Shown here: positions 11,346 to 22,514 of the stretch, one piece after another
Layout: every line of letters begins with the position of its first letter
How positions within the stretch are numbered: position 1 is the first letter of the stretch
Assembly: GCA_963971225.1 (NCBI GenBank)
Contig: OZ020268.1
Location: forward strand, 57,473,900-57,537,899
Direction: 5' to 3'
Length of the DNA stretch: 64,000 nt
Origin: Melieria omissa
Taxonomy: Eukaryota; Arthropoda; Insecta; Diptera; Ulidiidae
Made by a program: the position numbers and the translations under genes
Notes under the pieces: model-generated
What the model was told of the DNA's origin: nothing
Databases searched by the model: none
Seen by the model: the letters and a program-made list of their open reading frames with translations, nothing else

Positions 11346-13074
11346 TCTCACGGAAGGATTTAAGCCTGGGGCATCTTCTTGCAGAGACGAAAACGGGGAT
11401 CTGGTTACGGATGCGCAGGGTGTGCTGAGGTTGTGGAAGGAGCACTTCACCAAGCTGCTCGCAGGCGACGAAAGGAACAATACCGCCAGTGGTGAAGATG
11501 CCCAGATGGCACCAATCGACGACGACGGTGTGGATGTGCCACCGCCCAGCCATTACGAGGTCCGGGTCGCTATCCAGCGACTCAAGAACAATAAAGTTGC
11601 AGGGCCGGATGGGCTACCAGCTGAATTGTTCAAGGCCAGCGGCGGTGAGCTGATTGGGTGCATGCATCAGCTCATTTGCAAAATGTGGCTGGAGGAACGA
11701 ATGCCCAACGAATGGAACCTCAGTGCCCTTTGTCCTGTGCTGAAGAAAGGCGACCCAACAATATGCGCCAACTACAGGGGTATAAACCTACTTCCCATTG
11801 CATACAAGGTCCTGACGAGCGTACTATGTGAAAGATTAAGCCACTCGCCAAGGCGCTGATTGGACCTTATCAGTGCGGCTTTAGACCTGGTAAGTCCACC
11901 ATCGACCAGATATTCACTTTACGCCAAATCCTGGAGAAGACCCGTGAGAATCAAATCGATACACACCATCTCTTCATCGATTACAAGGCAGCATTCGATA
12001 GCCCGATAAGGGATCGCCTATATGCCGCATTGTCTGAACTTGGTATCCCTGCAAAGCTCGTGAGACTTTGCAGAGCGACGTTGAGCAATACGCGTAGCTC
12101 CGTCAAGGTTGGAAGTGACCTCTCCGACCCCTTTGATACCGTTCGAGGTTTCAGACAGAGCGATCCTTTGTCCTGCGACCTCTTTAACTGCACCATGGAG
12201 AGTGTTCTGCGCAAGGCCGGTGTACATCGTAATGACACAATTTTCAACAAAAGTGTCCAGCTCCTTGCCTACGCTGATGACATTGATGTCATCGGACGTA
12301 ACAAGCGAGATGTCACCGCTGCCTTTGCGGCTATCGAAAGAGAATCTGCCAAAATGGGTCTGGTGGTAAATGAGGGCAAGACGAAGTATATGCTGTCTAC
12401 ATGCAGGGACTCGCAGCGGCTAGGGTCTCACGTCGAGGCCGACAGGTATACTTTTGAAGTTGTCAAGGAATTCGTCTACTTTGGCACCGCCATCAACAGC
12501 AGCAATGATGTCAGCCTGGAGATAAAGCGAAGGATAACTCTTGCCAACAGGTGCTACTACGGTCTCGGTAGGCAATTGAGAAGTAGAGACCTCTCTCGAC
12601 CGACAAAACTTGCACTCTATAGGACGCTTATCTTGCCCGTGCTCCTCTATGGCGCTGAAGCATGGACAATGACACGAAACGACATAGCGGCCCTTGGAGT
12701 GTTCGAGAGGAAGGTACTTCGCAAAATCTTCGGCCCTGTTCGTGTTGGTGACGACTATCGTATACGAACCAATAACGAGCTGTATGAGCTGTATAAGGAC
12801 ATGGACGTAGCGCAGCGAATAAACATCCAGCGGCTACGCTGGCTCGGTCATGTCTGCCGCATGGACGACGAAGCTCCGGCGAAAAAGGTGTTCGATGCGA
12901 TGGTTGGAGGTCGACGGCGAAGAGGGAGGCCGTGTCTCCAGTGGAAGGACCAAGTTGAAGAGGCCCTGTCATCTCTTGGTGTTACCAACTGGATCAGAGG
13001 CGCCTGGAGAGAAGTTTTGCGGCAGGCCGTAACCCGATAACGGGTTGTTATGGCCAGTTAAGTAAGTAAATAAG
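11346..13074 (+). mobile_element. RTE-clade non-LTR retrotransposon, 5'-truncated
   Basis: The insertion is bounded by a perfect 13-bp target duplication TTCGGTTAAAACG (11333-11345 and 13075-13087) lying inside the pogo-like MITE. It carries the reverse transcriptase and C-terminal part of an RTE element and ends in a very short 3' tail with AAGT/AAAT repeats, as usual for RTE. The endonuclease part is absent, as expected from 5' truncation during target-primed reverse transcription. Confidence 0.95.
11422..13040 (+). pseudogene. RTE reverse transcriptase, one frameshift
   Basis: The first frame (to about 11835) encodes the finger region (KNNKVAGPDGLPAELFK, then NYRGINLLPIAYK). A single missing base in an A-run near 11835-11838 shifts the frame. 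The second frame continues with PYQCGFRPGKSTIDQI, FIDYKAAFD, LLAYADDIDVIG, a thumb region and the RTE C-terminus containing LRWLGHVCRMD and WREVLRQAVTR, stopping at 13040. The catalytic Asp residues of the FIDYKAAFD and YADD motifs are intact. The GFRQSDPLSC block has Ser where Gly is usual. It is non-functional as it stands but not old, given one frame lesion in about 530 codons. Confidence 0.92.
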
Positions 13075-13359
13075 TTCGGTTAAAACGAACCAGTTTGCCC
13101 GGTCCCTCGAAGTTCGCTTTAAGCGAAAAGTACTGTATATGTAACTATATATGGTACCGTTGCCAGACTTTACAAGTCTAGACTAACTTGCAATTATAGA
13201 GAACTCAAACGTTTTTTCTGCTCAATTCTGGCCTTTTGAGATATTGCAATAATAAAAAAAAAGATATTTATAAAAATAAATAAGAGAGAAAAAAGTTAAG
13301 AAATTCTCATTTTCTCAAATTATATGTATTTAGCTGTTCAGTTTTTTGTGTTTAAATTT

Positions 13360-13640
13360 TTTGCATTTTATTTTATTTTAATTTATTTTAATTTTGTTTA
13401 TTATATTTTCATTTATTTATGTTAATTTATTTCATTTTTTATTTAATATTTTTATATTATATTTTGATTTATTTGTGTTATTTTATTTAATTTAATTTTT
13501 ATTTTATTTCATTTCATTTCATTTTATGTTATTTTATTTTATATTATTTTATTTTATTTTATTTTATTTTATATTATTTTATTTTATTTTATTTTATTTT
13601 ATTTTATTTTATTTTATTTTATTTTATTTTATTTTATTCA
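13360..13640 (+). repeat. TTTTA pentanucleotide microsatellite in intron 3
   Basis: A long tract of ATTTT units, almost perfect from about 13545 to 13640 and degenerate before that, lies roughly 100-390 bp upstream of the last coding exon. The remaining intron sequence (13136-13360) is AT-rich and featureless. Confidence 0.85.
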
Positions 13641-13749
13641 ATTTTACCCTAATTTTATTTAAAAATAAAAATGTCAACACCTTTAATTAATCAAAAACTC
13701 ATTTAAATGTCTTACGCACATTTTCCCTTCCTTTATCCTCCCATCGCAG

Positions 13750-14329
13750 CGCGCGAAGAAGAAAGAAGCTGGCCAAGGCCATCGATCGGCAGGCGCGTAA
13801 ACTGCAAGCCAAAGGCATCACGGTGGACCTGGAGGCGCTCAAGGCCGAATACATATCACAGCACAAGGCGAACGGCACCTTCTCCGACTCGGATCTCGAG
13901 GACGACGGCATACAGATCGACGTGGTGGGCGGCACTGATAGCGACGACGACGGCGAGGACGCCTCTTTTCAAAGTCCGCGCAGCAGCGACCGCGCCGCGA
14001 ACAGTTTCTCGCCGAACAGCAGTCCGAACGGCATCGAGAGCCCAACATCGCACGAGGAGCGGCACAATGGCGACGAGGACGGCAGTGCCGGCGACAGCTG
14101 CGGCCAGGCGTTCATCTTTCCCGCATCGAAGACGCGAATCTCAAACTTTCACCTCAACCTGCCGAACACAGCTCCCGCTCTAACAGCCAGCCACAATAAC
14201 AACAACAACAGCAACACAAACAGCAACAATCATCATAATCACGGCAATCACCATCAGCAGACGTCGGCGATTAGCATTCGGCGCAGCAATCCGTTCAGCA
14301 TAGAATCGCTGCTGTTCAACAACACGTGA
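13750..14329 (+). CDS. unc-4: unc-4-like homeobox gene, last coding exon
   Basis: The exon begins after acceptor TCGCAG, completes the split Arg codon and continues RARRRKKLAKAIDRQARK, a basic helix-like region typical of fly Unc-4. Then come an acidic region (SDSDLEDDGIQID, DSDDDGED), a Ser/Pro/Asn-rich linker, an Asn/His-rich run, and the C-terminal NPFSIESLL before TGA at 14327. FSIESLL (14294-14314) fits the eh1 Groucho-binding consensus, consistent with the known Unc-4/Groucho partnership. The coding ends just before GTGAGA (14324 onward), which could act as a donor, so a longer isoform is possible. Other frames open over this exon are shadows. Confidence 0.93.
14294..14314 (+). other. 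unc-4: eh1-like Groucho interaction motif (FSIESLL)
   Basis: The translated heptapeptide matches the engrailed-homology-1 form FSIxxLL that recruits Groucho/TLE co-repressors. Its place close to the C-terminus agrees with other Unc-4/Uncx proteins, which also carry FS(I/V)ESLL after the acidic region. Confidence 0.75.
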
Positions 14330-15213
14330 GAGTTGTGGCGACGCAAGAAGCGGCCGTTGGAGCAGCCGCCAATCGCAGCCGTGGCGCCCGGGCACGCGTT
14401 GGCTGTGTAGTAGAGTAAAGCGGCCGGAAGGCGGTCGGGACCAGCCTACGAGCGAACCTGCTTACACAAATATCGAGCACTGTACATAAATAGAGGCGGC
14501 CGATTGTGCGAGCGAGGCCAGCACACAGCACTCCCGCACACACACACACACACACACACATAAACATTAAACTTAATGAAATCGAATACAGAACAAATTG
14601 CGCAATATTAGAATAATTGATGTACTATAATGAATAGTAATTTAATTTAAAACTAAAGAAAGGCAAAAGCTAAAGGCTGTCTTTAGTTTTACAAATGTGG
14701 TCAAAAGCATTTTGGTTTATTACTGTTATTTACATTTTTATGATGTTTTCAATTATGATTGGCTGTCAACAGGAAAATTGATGCGCACTTAACACGTTCA
14801 CGCCGGGGCCGATTTTCATTGCTTTTGCTGTGAGGCGGCGCTGAAACTAATGTCGTGCTTCATCTGGCTTACGTTAAATTTTCATTATTTTTATTTTTAG
14901 CATCTAATAGCACAATCGAATGTGTACCACCGGCCGTACGCGTCGCCCGATTTGACAATCTAGTGCGGGCCACCGTTGGCCCACGCCGACTTGAGCGTGT
15001 TATTGCACTAATTTTGTTGTTGCCTAAATTTTTTTGTTTAATTTTTCCATCTGTTTTGCGTCAGTGCTGTTTGCCTTTCTGTGTTTTGGCGTTTTATTTA
15101 ACGAATTTAGTGCTGACCGAGTGTAGTGTGCGCTTTAAAAGAGACTATATTTAGTGCTTAAGTACCCCGTAAGTATGTATGCACGAGTGTGCTTACGATT
15201 AGTTGGATGTTTA

Positions 15214-15906
15214 GGGCCAATTTTTCAGTGCGAGTTTAAAACCAGTTCAAACGTAGTTTGCTTGAACTTGGTTTAAATTTGAACTAAGTTAAAACGACAA
15301 AGCAGTTTTTCAGTGCTAGTTTAACTGGAGCAAATATTTTCCATTTGAGTATGGCAATACTGCCGGTATCATCAGTACATTTTTATCTAGATAATAATGT
15401 TCCTTTATTTTGATTGTCATTCGTAAATAAATTCTTTGCGCTCAAATAATATATTTAATTAAAATAAGCAAACGGAGTCCACATTTTTCGTCTCGGGAAA
15501 TTGAATGTCTTCTTGCACTTTTGAAAACAAATAAACAAGTGCTCGAGTGCAAGAAGGCAGACCGCGTGACTGCCGAGGAAAAACAAACCAAATAGAAAGA
15601 AATTGAGGACGATTTCGATTCAAAATTTGTTGATAAGTTGCAGTGCGCGAAAACGTTGCGCACAAAGTATAAGAATCTAAAAAAGTGCAAAAAAAGAATT
15701 TCGCTCACGACAGACAAGAGCTGACCAAAACAAAAAATAAATGAACTGTCAGAAGCTGTTGACAGTTTAAACTTAGTTTAACCGTGCAAGGTTGGGCATT
15801 TAAACTGAGTTTAAACTTTAGTCAAGTTTGACTGAAAAATTCGATTTTGCGTTTAAACTAAGTTTAAACTAGAAACTGAGTTAAACTCGCACTGAAAAAT
15901 TGGCCC
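15214..15906 (+). mobile_element. PIF/Harbinger-like element, copy 1 (693 bp)
   Basis: The inverted ends are perfect: GGGCCAATTTTTCAGTGCGA at the left, with its complement at the right, flanked by TTA on both sides (15211-15213 and 15907-15909). A 3-bp TWA duplication is the PIF/Harbinger signature. The interior has many short inverted motifs (TTTAAACTTAGTTTAAAC) near each end and carries a Myb/SANT-like coding relic. A second copy in opposite orientation is at 20467-22593. Confidence 0.85.
15470..15724 (+). pseudogene. Myb/SANT-like DNA-binding protein relic of the PIF element
   Basis: The + frame reads SPHFSSREIECLLALLKTNK, then VLECKKADRVTAEEKQTK, an in-frame TAG where the fold's conserved Trp would be expected, KEIEDDFDSKF, and LRTKYKNLKKCKKR. 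This follows the Myb/SANT-like (MADF-related) helix pattern of the accessory DNA-binding protein that PIF/Harbinger elements encode beside their nuclease. One stop codon and the lack of a transposase gene mean it is not functional here. Confidence 0.6.
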
Positions 15907-15909
15907 TTA

Positions 15910-16607
15910 GTGTATTCTTCGATGCTTTAAAACTACTGTAAAGTTCTTATGACCCTTTTTTGCCCCCAGACACCAGTGTTGACACTGTAGGTTCTGCACT
16001 AAATTGTGTGTTTTTAAGTTAACTTATTTTAGTTTCTTTTCTGTGTTCTGTTAAGTTGGCATCCAGTGCATATGCGGCATTAAAATGTATTGTACATGTA
16101 TAAACTATTTATGAAAACAAATAAAAACTTGAACAAGAATAAACAATGAAATATTACCTATTTAGATATCGGATGTCTTTCATTTAATGAGTTTAGGTTG
16201 GGTAAGACATACTGCTGGTCGATTGTTCGGAAGTATCAAATGAGCTATTGTGAAAAATATATCACTTTGGGAGTCTGAAATATGGTTGTTGTGGTGACTG
16301 ACGTTTTAGAAAATCAGTTACAAAAAAAGTGGCTTTGTGAGAGAAGAGAGAATGCAATGTGAAAGTATTCAAGTCAAAAGTTCATAACTTCTTTATTCAA
16401 AACCCTGTCTTCTCACCTTTAGATCTTTCCAGAACCAACACCTTTTTTTGCATTAAGAGGAATGTTTGAGGTTCTTCGGCTCGTATATTAAAAAAAAATA
16501 CCATCAATCTGAAATTAAACCTGCAAACACCAGAGACTTGGATCTGAATTTGATACAAGCAAAGAAAATAAACACAGAATCCGCATGTCATACATTTTGT
16601 ATGGCGG
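15910..16607. other. Non-coding sequence between elements
   Basis: No gene or recognisable repeat family is seen apart from the possible poly(A) signal at 16120. The short frames are not credible. Confidence 0.4.
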
Positions 16608-16615
16608 GTTCTAAC

Positions 16616-16988
16616 CAGCGTTGCCGTTTTGGTTATTTTTAACCAAAAATGGTTATTTTTATTTTTGAAAATTGGTTTTGGTTATTTGGTGATTTTTGAT
16701 CCCATCTGGTAATTTTTTAAAATATTGCACACTGATACAAAATTTATCTTCAATATACTGTTATTTGGAGTGGCAATAATATTGATATTGATTGCTAGTG
16801 GCAACTCATAGGCACTGCTGTTTCTCGTAAAATAGTAAGCAGCATTGTTTAAATCCTTAAATCTTGAAGTTTATGTATGAGTTTTTTTTTTGGTTTATGT
16901 GAAATAAACGTTTTGGTTATTTGTGTTACTTTTGGTTATTTTTATTTTTGTTCCTGGCTATAAATTGTTTTTTCTTGTGGCAACGCTG
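16616..16988. mobile_element. hAT MITE (373 bp)
   Basis: The ends are CAGCGTTGCC and its complement GGCAACGCTG, with a perfect 8-bp duplication GTTCTAAC at 16608-16615 and 16989-16996. The interior is AT-rich with repeated TTGGTTATTTTT words on both sides and has no transposase. Confidence 0.9.
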
Positions 16989-17004
16989 GTTCTAACATTG
17001 GAAC

Positions 17005-17782
17005 CAGTGTTGCCACTTGAAAAATTTTATTCCGACCAAACTTCCGCCCAAATCCGACTTCAACCGACCAAATTAAAAATTTGCGTTATCTTTACAGTCA
17101 TTTTTAAATTACAATTTAATTTTTTTTAATAAATTGTATGTACTAAGGAGACGATATTCACATCACAAAACGGACCAAAATTCGTTTAACCCTTTCGGTT
17201 ATTCTATGCCATATGGCATAACTTTTTTCAGTGCCTGTTTTAGGTCAAAAACTTGTGGATACTATATTTTTAAATTTTTGTATTTTTCTCTGAAGGTTTT
17301 TATACCAAACAATGACAAAAATATTTTGATTAGTGTACCAAGTAAATTGTAAGGGTTCAGCAAGTGCGCAGTCCTATCGAGCTGCGTATTTTACGAAAAG
17401 AGGTCACTTCGTACTTTTATTTATTCTATTAAAAATATCAATTTATTTTATAGGTTTATGTAAGTAATCTAGTAAGTATTTATTGCTTTAGTAAGTGTAA
17501 ACAAAGTTAGATCCCAAATATAGTTCACTAAGGTTGTACGATTTTTTTTCTTTTTTACTATGCCATATTTCATGATGCCCAGAAAACCACTTTTTCGAAT
17601 AATATTAAAAAAAATGACTTTTGATTATTCATTATGTAGGCTTAAACAGTAATAAAATGGAAAAGAATGATTTTTAAAGTTAAAAATAAAAAAGAAGTAC
17701 CGAAAGGGTTAAGCAGACCAGCGGACCAAAGTAAACAAATTTGACCAATTTTGGTCCGAAAAGACCAAAAGTGGTAACTCTG
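17005..17782. mobile_element. hAT element (778 bp) directly abutting the previous one
   Basis: The ends CAGTGTTGCCACTTG and the complement of CAGAGTTACCACTTT are flanked by a perfect 8-bp duplication ATTGGAAC (16997-17004 and 17783-17790). The left duplication begins at the very next base after the right duplication of the neighbouring hAT MITE. The element is non-autonomous and contains a nested piggyBac-like MITE, which accounts for about two thirds of its length. Confidence 0.9.
17190..17708. mobile_element. piggyBac-like MITE nested in the hAT element (519 bp)
   Basis: TTAA flanks both ends (17186-17189 and 17709-17712). The inverted ends are CCCTTTCGGT and its complement, and a perfect 14-bp palindrome ATGCCATATGGCAT lies just inside the left end. 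TTAA target choice and a CCC-starting end are the piggyBac signature. There is no transposase; the short frames inside are not convincing. Confidence 0.87.
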
Positions 17783-17790
17783 ATTGGAAC

Positions 17791-19540
17791 CCGCGCTCTG
17801 CTCTCATAGATCACATATGTAGTGAGAGCGTGACGTTACAAGCGAGAATGTAGTTTTATGTGTTGCGCTCTTTGGTTGCGCTCACAGCAGCGAGTGTGCG
17901 TTAGCACATTGTTGTGGCGTGAAATGATTGCAAGGTGAATACGAACGCTGTTGTTGTTGTTGTTGCGCTGGCGAAAAGCTGAAATTGTAAAACGATTTAT
18001 GATTTCTAGCTGGCTTTTGTTCTTCTTCTACAAGCCTGCACGGCGTCGCATATTGCTCCTGAACTTATTGCAGACTGTAGTGTGCGCAAAATCATAGAAA
18101 AGAAAATAAAATATGGTTGGCATGACGACTTATATGGTCGCTACACAAGTTCCTAAAGAATTTATCAAAAAAGTAGACCTAATATTTGATTGCATGAATA
18201 GGGCAATCGGATAATTGCTTAAGATCGGGTTTACCTTTAAATAATGAGTCGTACAAATTTATAAAGAGTTTTTTAATTATTTGAAAGATTTTAAATGTAT
18301 GGATGATTAAAGTTTTATTTTTAAAACTAAAATCTGTTTTTTAATCACTGATAAAATTAAGCAATAACCCACATAAATGTTTTATAACAAAAAAGTTTTT
18401 TAACCAAGATAAACTAGAAAATACTTTTGCAATTTTGGGACAAAATTCAAGTAGTCCTCGGTCAAGTGTAACAACTAATTTCGAAGATACACAGGATTCT
18501 ATGAATCAAATCCTACTACATGCTGAGACAGACGAAACTGTCTTTTTTATTATTTTATTTCAGCAGTTACTACAACAATTATTACAACAAATTATTTTAT
18601 AGATAAAAACTTCGACAATCGAGTAAAAATTAACATGGATAATAATTGTGGCATATGTTTCCAAAAACTAAAAAATGATGACCTTTTCACTGCGCTAAGT
18701 GAAACATTTTCCATAAAATTTATCAATCGGTTACATACTTTTGATACCTATTTGCTCCTTCAGATTTCCTTTTGAATGCTGTGACAGTAAATTAAAAAAA
18801 GTAAGTTCCAAACGATGCAAAACGTAAACAATAAAAAAACAACAAAAGAAGAGCTGTTTACATTTTTCTCGGGCTGTGTAGCACAACCAATCGTCAACAT
18901 AAAAAAGCATACACAAAAAACTACAACAACAAAAAGCAATGGCGTCGTGGAAACGACGATCATTGCGCTGGCTGGTGTTGCAGTGAGAAATTTGCACAAA
19001 AAATTATTGAGTGACTAAAACAACCACCAACGTCTCAAAGTACACAGAAGAAGCGGTACTTTCACTTCATGTGTGTTTGTTGTAGCGCGTGCTTCAGTTT
19101 GCACCGTCAATGAGCGTAAACTGAAGCGCTTGCTCTCCTGCTGGCACCACTCTTTCCCTTTTGTGGTTTCCCCCCGCTCTATGAAGCTCGCAAACAAAAA
19201 TTTGAATTTTTGAGCTCAGATGCGCCTTCTATGTATACACTTCATATTCCTTGATACAAGGCTAGTTGGAAATTTGATGCAATCGTCCTTACAAGACAGC
19301 AGGCTTCAAACTATAGTCGTCAAATCAGCACATATGGATAGAAAAAAGAAGTGGGCAAAGTAACAACGGCGCAACCCGCACTTACTAGAATATTTCAAAT
19401 CCCCAATTAACCTCAATACAGCCCAAATGAAACCCACTACAGTACACCGAAAAGTAATGAACAAACTTTTGGCAGTTGGACACTCAGCAGAAGGACAGTT
19501 CAGAACATCTTCCTTTTGCCCTCCTATAGATCGAAACAAA
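17791..19540. other. Unique non-coding sequence
   Basis: The section 17810-18080 is GC-richer with GTT runs. The rest is AT-rich. Several short frames overlap each other on both strands at 18730-19200 without family similarity. Nothing else is recognised. Confidence 0.35.
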
Positions 19541-19549
19541 TTTCAATAA

Positions 19550-20030
19550 AACCTAAACATTTTAACTAATTTACATCAATTGTTACATTTTCAAATCGAG
19601 CTTTAGACTTTGGACAAACTCTGGACAGATGGACTTAGCGATCATTTAGACGAATACAATTCAAGCTACCCCATCACACATGAAGCCTTTGAGTTTGAAA
19701 TTCTACCTTTTGCCCTCCTATACATCGATAAAACCGAAACATTTTAAATATGTCTGATCACTTATAACATTTTCAAATCGAACTTTTGGTTTCGGACAAA
19801 TTCTGGACAAATGGTTTTAGCATGCGAATTCAATTCAAGCTGCTGCATCAAACTTCTTGTTTGAATTTGAAAATCCAAAATAAAACCGAAACATTTTTAA
19901 TAGTTTACATCACTTGTAACATTTTCAAAGCGAGCCTTAAACTTTGGACAGATAGATTTAGCACGCGAACATTTAGACGAATATAATTCAAGCTATCGTA
20001 TCAAAGTTGAAGTTGAGCTGGAAAATCTAC
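19550..20030. repeat. Tandem repeat, unit about 150-185 bp, about 3 copies
   Basis: Copies start near 19557, 19740 and 19892 with ACATTTTTAA. Each continues with ATTTTCAAATCGAGCTT, GACTTTGGACAAA, a GACAGATGGACTTAGC-like phrase and AATTCAAGCT, ending near ATAAAACCGAA. A partial copy precedes 19550. A separate two-copy repeat of about 175 bp lies at 20190-20440 (TTTTCCTTCTGAACATTT and the related TTTTCCTTGCGAATATTT). Confidence 0.65.
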
Positions 20031-20994
20031 ACATCAAATTACATAACATAAGACATGATTTGTCGATGCTCCAGATCTTCTCATTTTATGAGGTTTGACA
20101 AAAAAGTGCATCAGCAAAAAAATGGGCGTAAGTGCTTAACAGATCCTTAGAAGTGGCTCTTAGAGGGTTTAAGTCTATAATTGACCCCTACTAACTTTTC
20201 CTTCTGAACATTTCTTTCGAACATACTTACTCTCTATTTCCAACACTTAATGGATATTCCATACAAAGTGATCGTTTCTTTAAAATAAGCTCCCACTGCT
20301 TCCACCTTGCTTCCACCTGATGTATTAAATGTAAGACTGACTCTCATTTATTTTTCCTTGCGAATATTTTTGCCAAACACACCTACTCTCTATCTCCAAC
20401 TCTTAAGGGGGCTGTCATAAAAAACCGGTCATTTCCTATGGAAATTGTAGTAGTTTCCACTTGTAAAGGCAAATTTTTCAGTGCGAGTTTAACTCAGTTT
20501 CTAGATTAAACTTAGTTTAAACGCAAAATAGAATTTTTCAGTCAAATTTAAGTGAAGTTTGAACTCAGTTTAACGCCCAATCCTGCATGGTTAAACTAAG
20601 TTTAAACAGTAAACAGCTTTTGACAGTTCATTCATTTGGGAAATAAGTTTTGAACAGCTCTTGCCTGTCGTGACCGAAATTCTTTTTTGCACTTTTTTTT
20701 AGATTCTTATACTTCGTGCGCAACGTTTTCGCGCACCGGAACTTATCAACAAATTTTAATCGAAATAGTTCTCAATTTCTAGGACTCGATTTCCCGAGAC
20801 GAAAAATTTAGACTCCGTTTGCTTATTTTAATTTTTTTTATGAAATACATTATTTGAGCGCAAATAACTTGCGAATGACAATCAAAACAAAGGAAAATTA
20901 TTATCTAGATACAAATATTGCCAGTATTGCCAAACACAAATGACAAATATTTGCTCCAGTTAAACTAGCACTGAAAAACTGCTTTGTCGTTTAA

Positions 20995-22514
20995 CCTTTG
21001 TGGCAACAGCAGCATACCCGGGTATGCACGTATATTTTGTATGGGAAATGGCATAACTTTGTGATAAAAATGTGAATATTTAACACATCCTTTTAAATCT
21101 GCCTAACTTTTGGTTCGGGTTTGGGGTTAGGGACCAAATCGATACGATCTACACAGATTTTGCCATAGCAATTGATAGAGTGATTTCAAAAGGCTTTCCT
21201 GGATGAAATTATACCTAACTATTCGGCGTTGTGTTGTCACGTTGTGTTGGCACGTCTTCTAAATCATTTGTTAGTGTCCCTCAAGGCAGCATATAAGGTC
21301 CGCTGTTGTTTGTTTTGTTTATAAACGACATTGGTTCCTGCTTCTCATTCGCTAAATATCTTTTATATGCAGACGACCTCAAGATATATGCGGCAGTTAA
21401 TAATGAGACGGATTTCTCTGCCTTGCAAACGGATCTTGGCAATGTTCAAACCTGGTGCGCAAAAAATAAACTGGTTTTGAATGTCAGCAAATGTGTTCAT
21501 GCGACTTATTCAAGGAGGCTCAGCCCCCGCTCATCGTATTCCATATCCACTTCTGTGTTAAGGATTTGGGTGTCTTTTTCGACGTAAAACTAAGTTTTTC
21601 TAGTAATTTTGACTACATTAAATCGAAGTCTTATGCCATGCTGGGTTTTGTTCAACGGAACTGGACTGCGTTCGCGGACCCATATAATCTTAAACTGCTA
21701 TTCACGACTTTTGTACGCTCTAGCCTTGAATATGCTTCTTTTATTTGGAGACCTTATCAGGCTACCCATACCAATCGGATTGAGCCTATTCGAAAGGTGT
21801 ACATAAAATTTGCACTGCGGTCATTAAATTTCACCGAGCCTCTGCCGTCATATGAGTCTCGTTGTATGTTGCTGAGCCTCAAGTCTCTGCAATCGAGGCA
21901 AACGTTTTTTGCTTGTTCTTTCGTGCTAAATCTACTATATAGGAATATTGATTGCCCTGCTCTTCTCTGTAAGATCGGATTTAATGTTCCAATCTTGAAT
22001 TTGCGGCATGCGAACACTTTTTTAACACCTCTCAGATCTCGATGTCGCTCTACCGAAGAACGATGTCTGTATTAAACTAAGATTTTCATTATAATTACTG
22101 TTACTATGTCTAATGTTATCTCTAGGTCAGTAAGACATAATGGCTAACTAAATATAGAAATACAAAATTAATAAATAAATAAATAATAAAAAGACCCGTG
22201 TGTGCAGAACATTCCATCGATATACCGTAAAGCAACAAATGCAGTTCAAAACTTCATTATTTCTAATTCATTCATAATTGTTTTGTTTTATATATACTAT
22301 TTTACATTATAATCACTCACACTATTTTAAAATTTACATGGAAAATAAAAGTTCAGTTTTCAATTATCATATATCAACCAGACTTGAGAATATGGTGTAA
22401 AATACTTTTGTAGAGGATATCAAGAAATTTCAGGTCGCTCAGAGTGTTACTTTCCAAGATACAGCTATTTGAAAACGCAAAACATACCCGGGTATGTTGC
22501 TGTTGACATAAAGA
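20995..22514. mobile_element. piggyBac-like element inserted in the PIF copy
   Basis: TTAA precedes the left end at 20991-20994, and a mutated copy TCAA follows the right end at 22515-22518. The intact PIF copy has a single TTAA at the homologous position, which confirms the insertion site. The ends match as CTTTGTGGCAACAGCAGCAT against the complement of CTTTATGTCAACAGCAACAT, and both lead into the same perfect 14-bp palindrome CATACCCGGGTATG. No transposase is present; a non-LTR fragment fills the centre. Confidence 0.83.
21230..22195 (+). mobile_element. Non-LTR (jockey/CR1-type) fragment, 5'-truncated, in the piggyBac-like element
   Basis: The sequence starts within the RT domain at VPQGSI, with a stop codon replacing the next residue, then GPLLFVLFINDI and YADDLKIYAA. 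A frameshift between about 21500 and 21587 moves the frame, which continues through the RT thumb and C-terminal region (FAVKDL-like turn, RSSLEYASFIWRPY, ESRCMLLSLKSLQSR) to a stop at 22075. The 3' end has TAAA repeats (about 22170-22190). It is related to, but diverged from, the element at 37088-38365. Confidence 0.85.

Larger units (their letters stand above)
11217..13135. mobile_element. pogo-like Tc1/mariner MITE interrupted by an RTE retroposon
   Basis: Inverted ends CAGTGCTTTTCGCTTATAAC at 11217 and the complement of CAGTACTTTTCGCTTAAAGC ending at 13135 are each flanked by TA. Without the inserted RTE the element is only about 180 bp (11217-11345 plus 13088-13135) and non-coding. It is built of repeated GTTAAAACGA/GCGAACTT words. 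The CAGT start and TA duplication fit the pogo/Tigger group of Tc1/mariner. Confidence 0.8.
14330..16125 (+). other. Probable 3' untranslated and downstream region of the unc-4-like gene
   Basis: The stop codon is followed by GC-rich sequence to about 14540, a CA run (14539-14561), then AT-rich sequence. A consensus AATAAA lies at 16120-16125, but whether the transcript extends that far is unknown because a PIF/Harbinger element occupies 15214-15906. The open frame at about 14855-15154 has no recognisable similarity. Confidence 0.4.

Noticed and set aside
13707..14183. Alternative + frame over the last unc-4 exon
   Set aside because: It is Arg/Thr/Ser-rich shadow translation. The Unc-4 frame gives family-specific sequence and matching splice phase.
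14855..15154. Small + strand gene behind the last unc-4 exon
   Set aside because: It has no similarity or codon pattern, and it ends in AT-rich sequence before the PIF element. It is more likely 3' untranslated or intergenic sequence.
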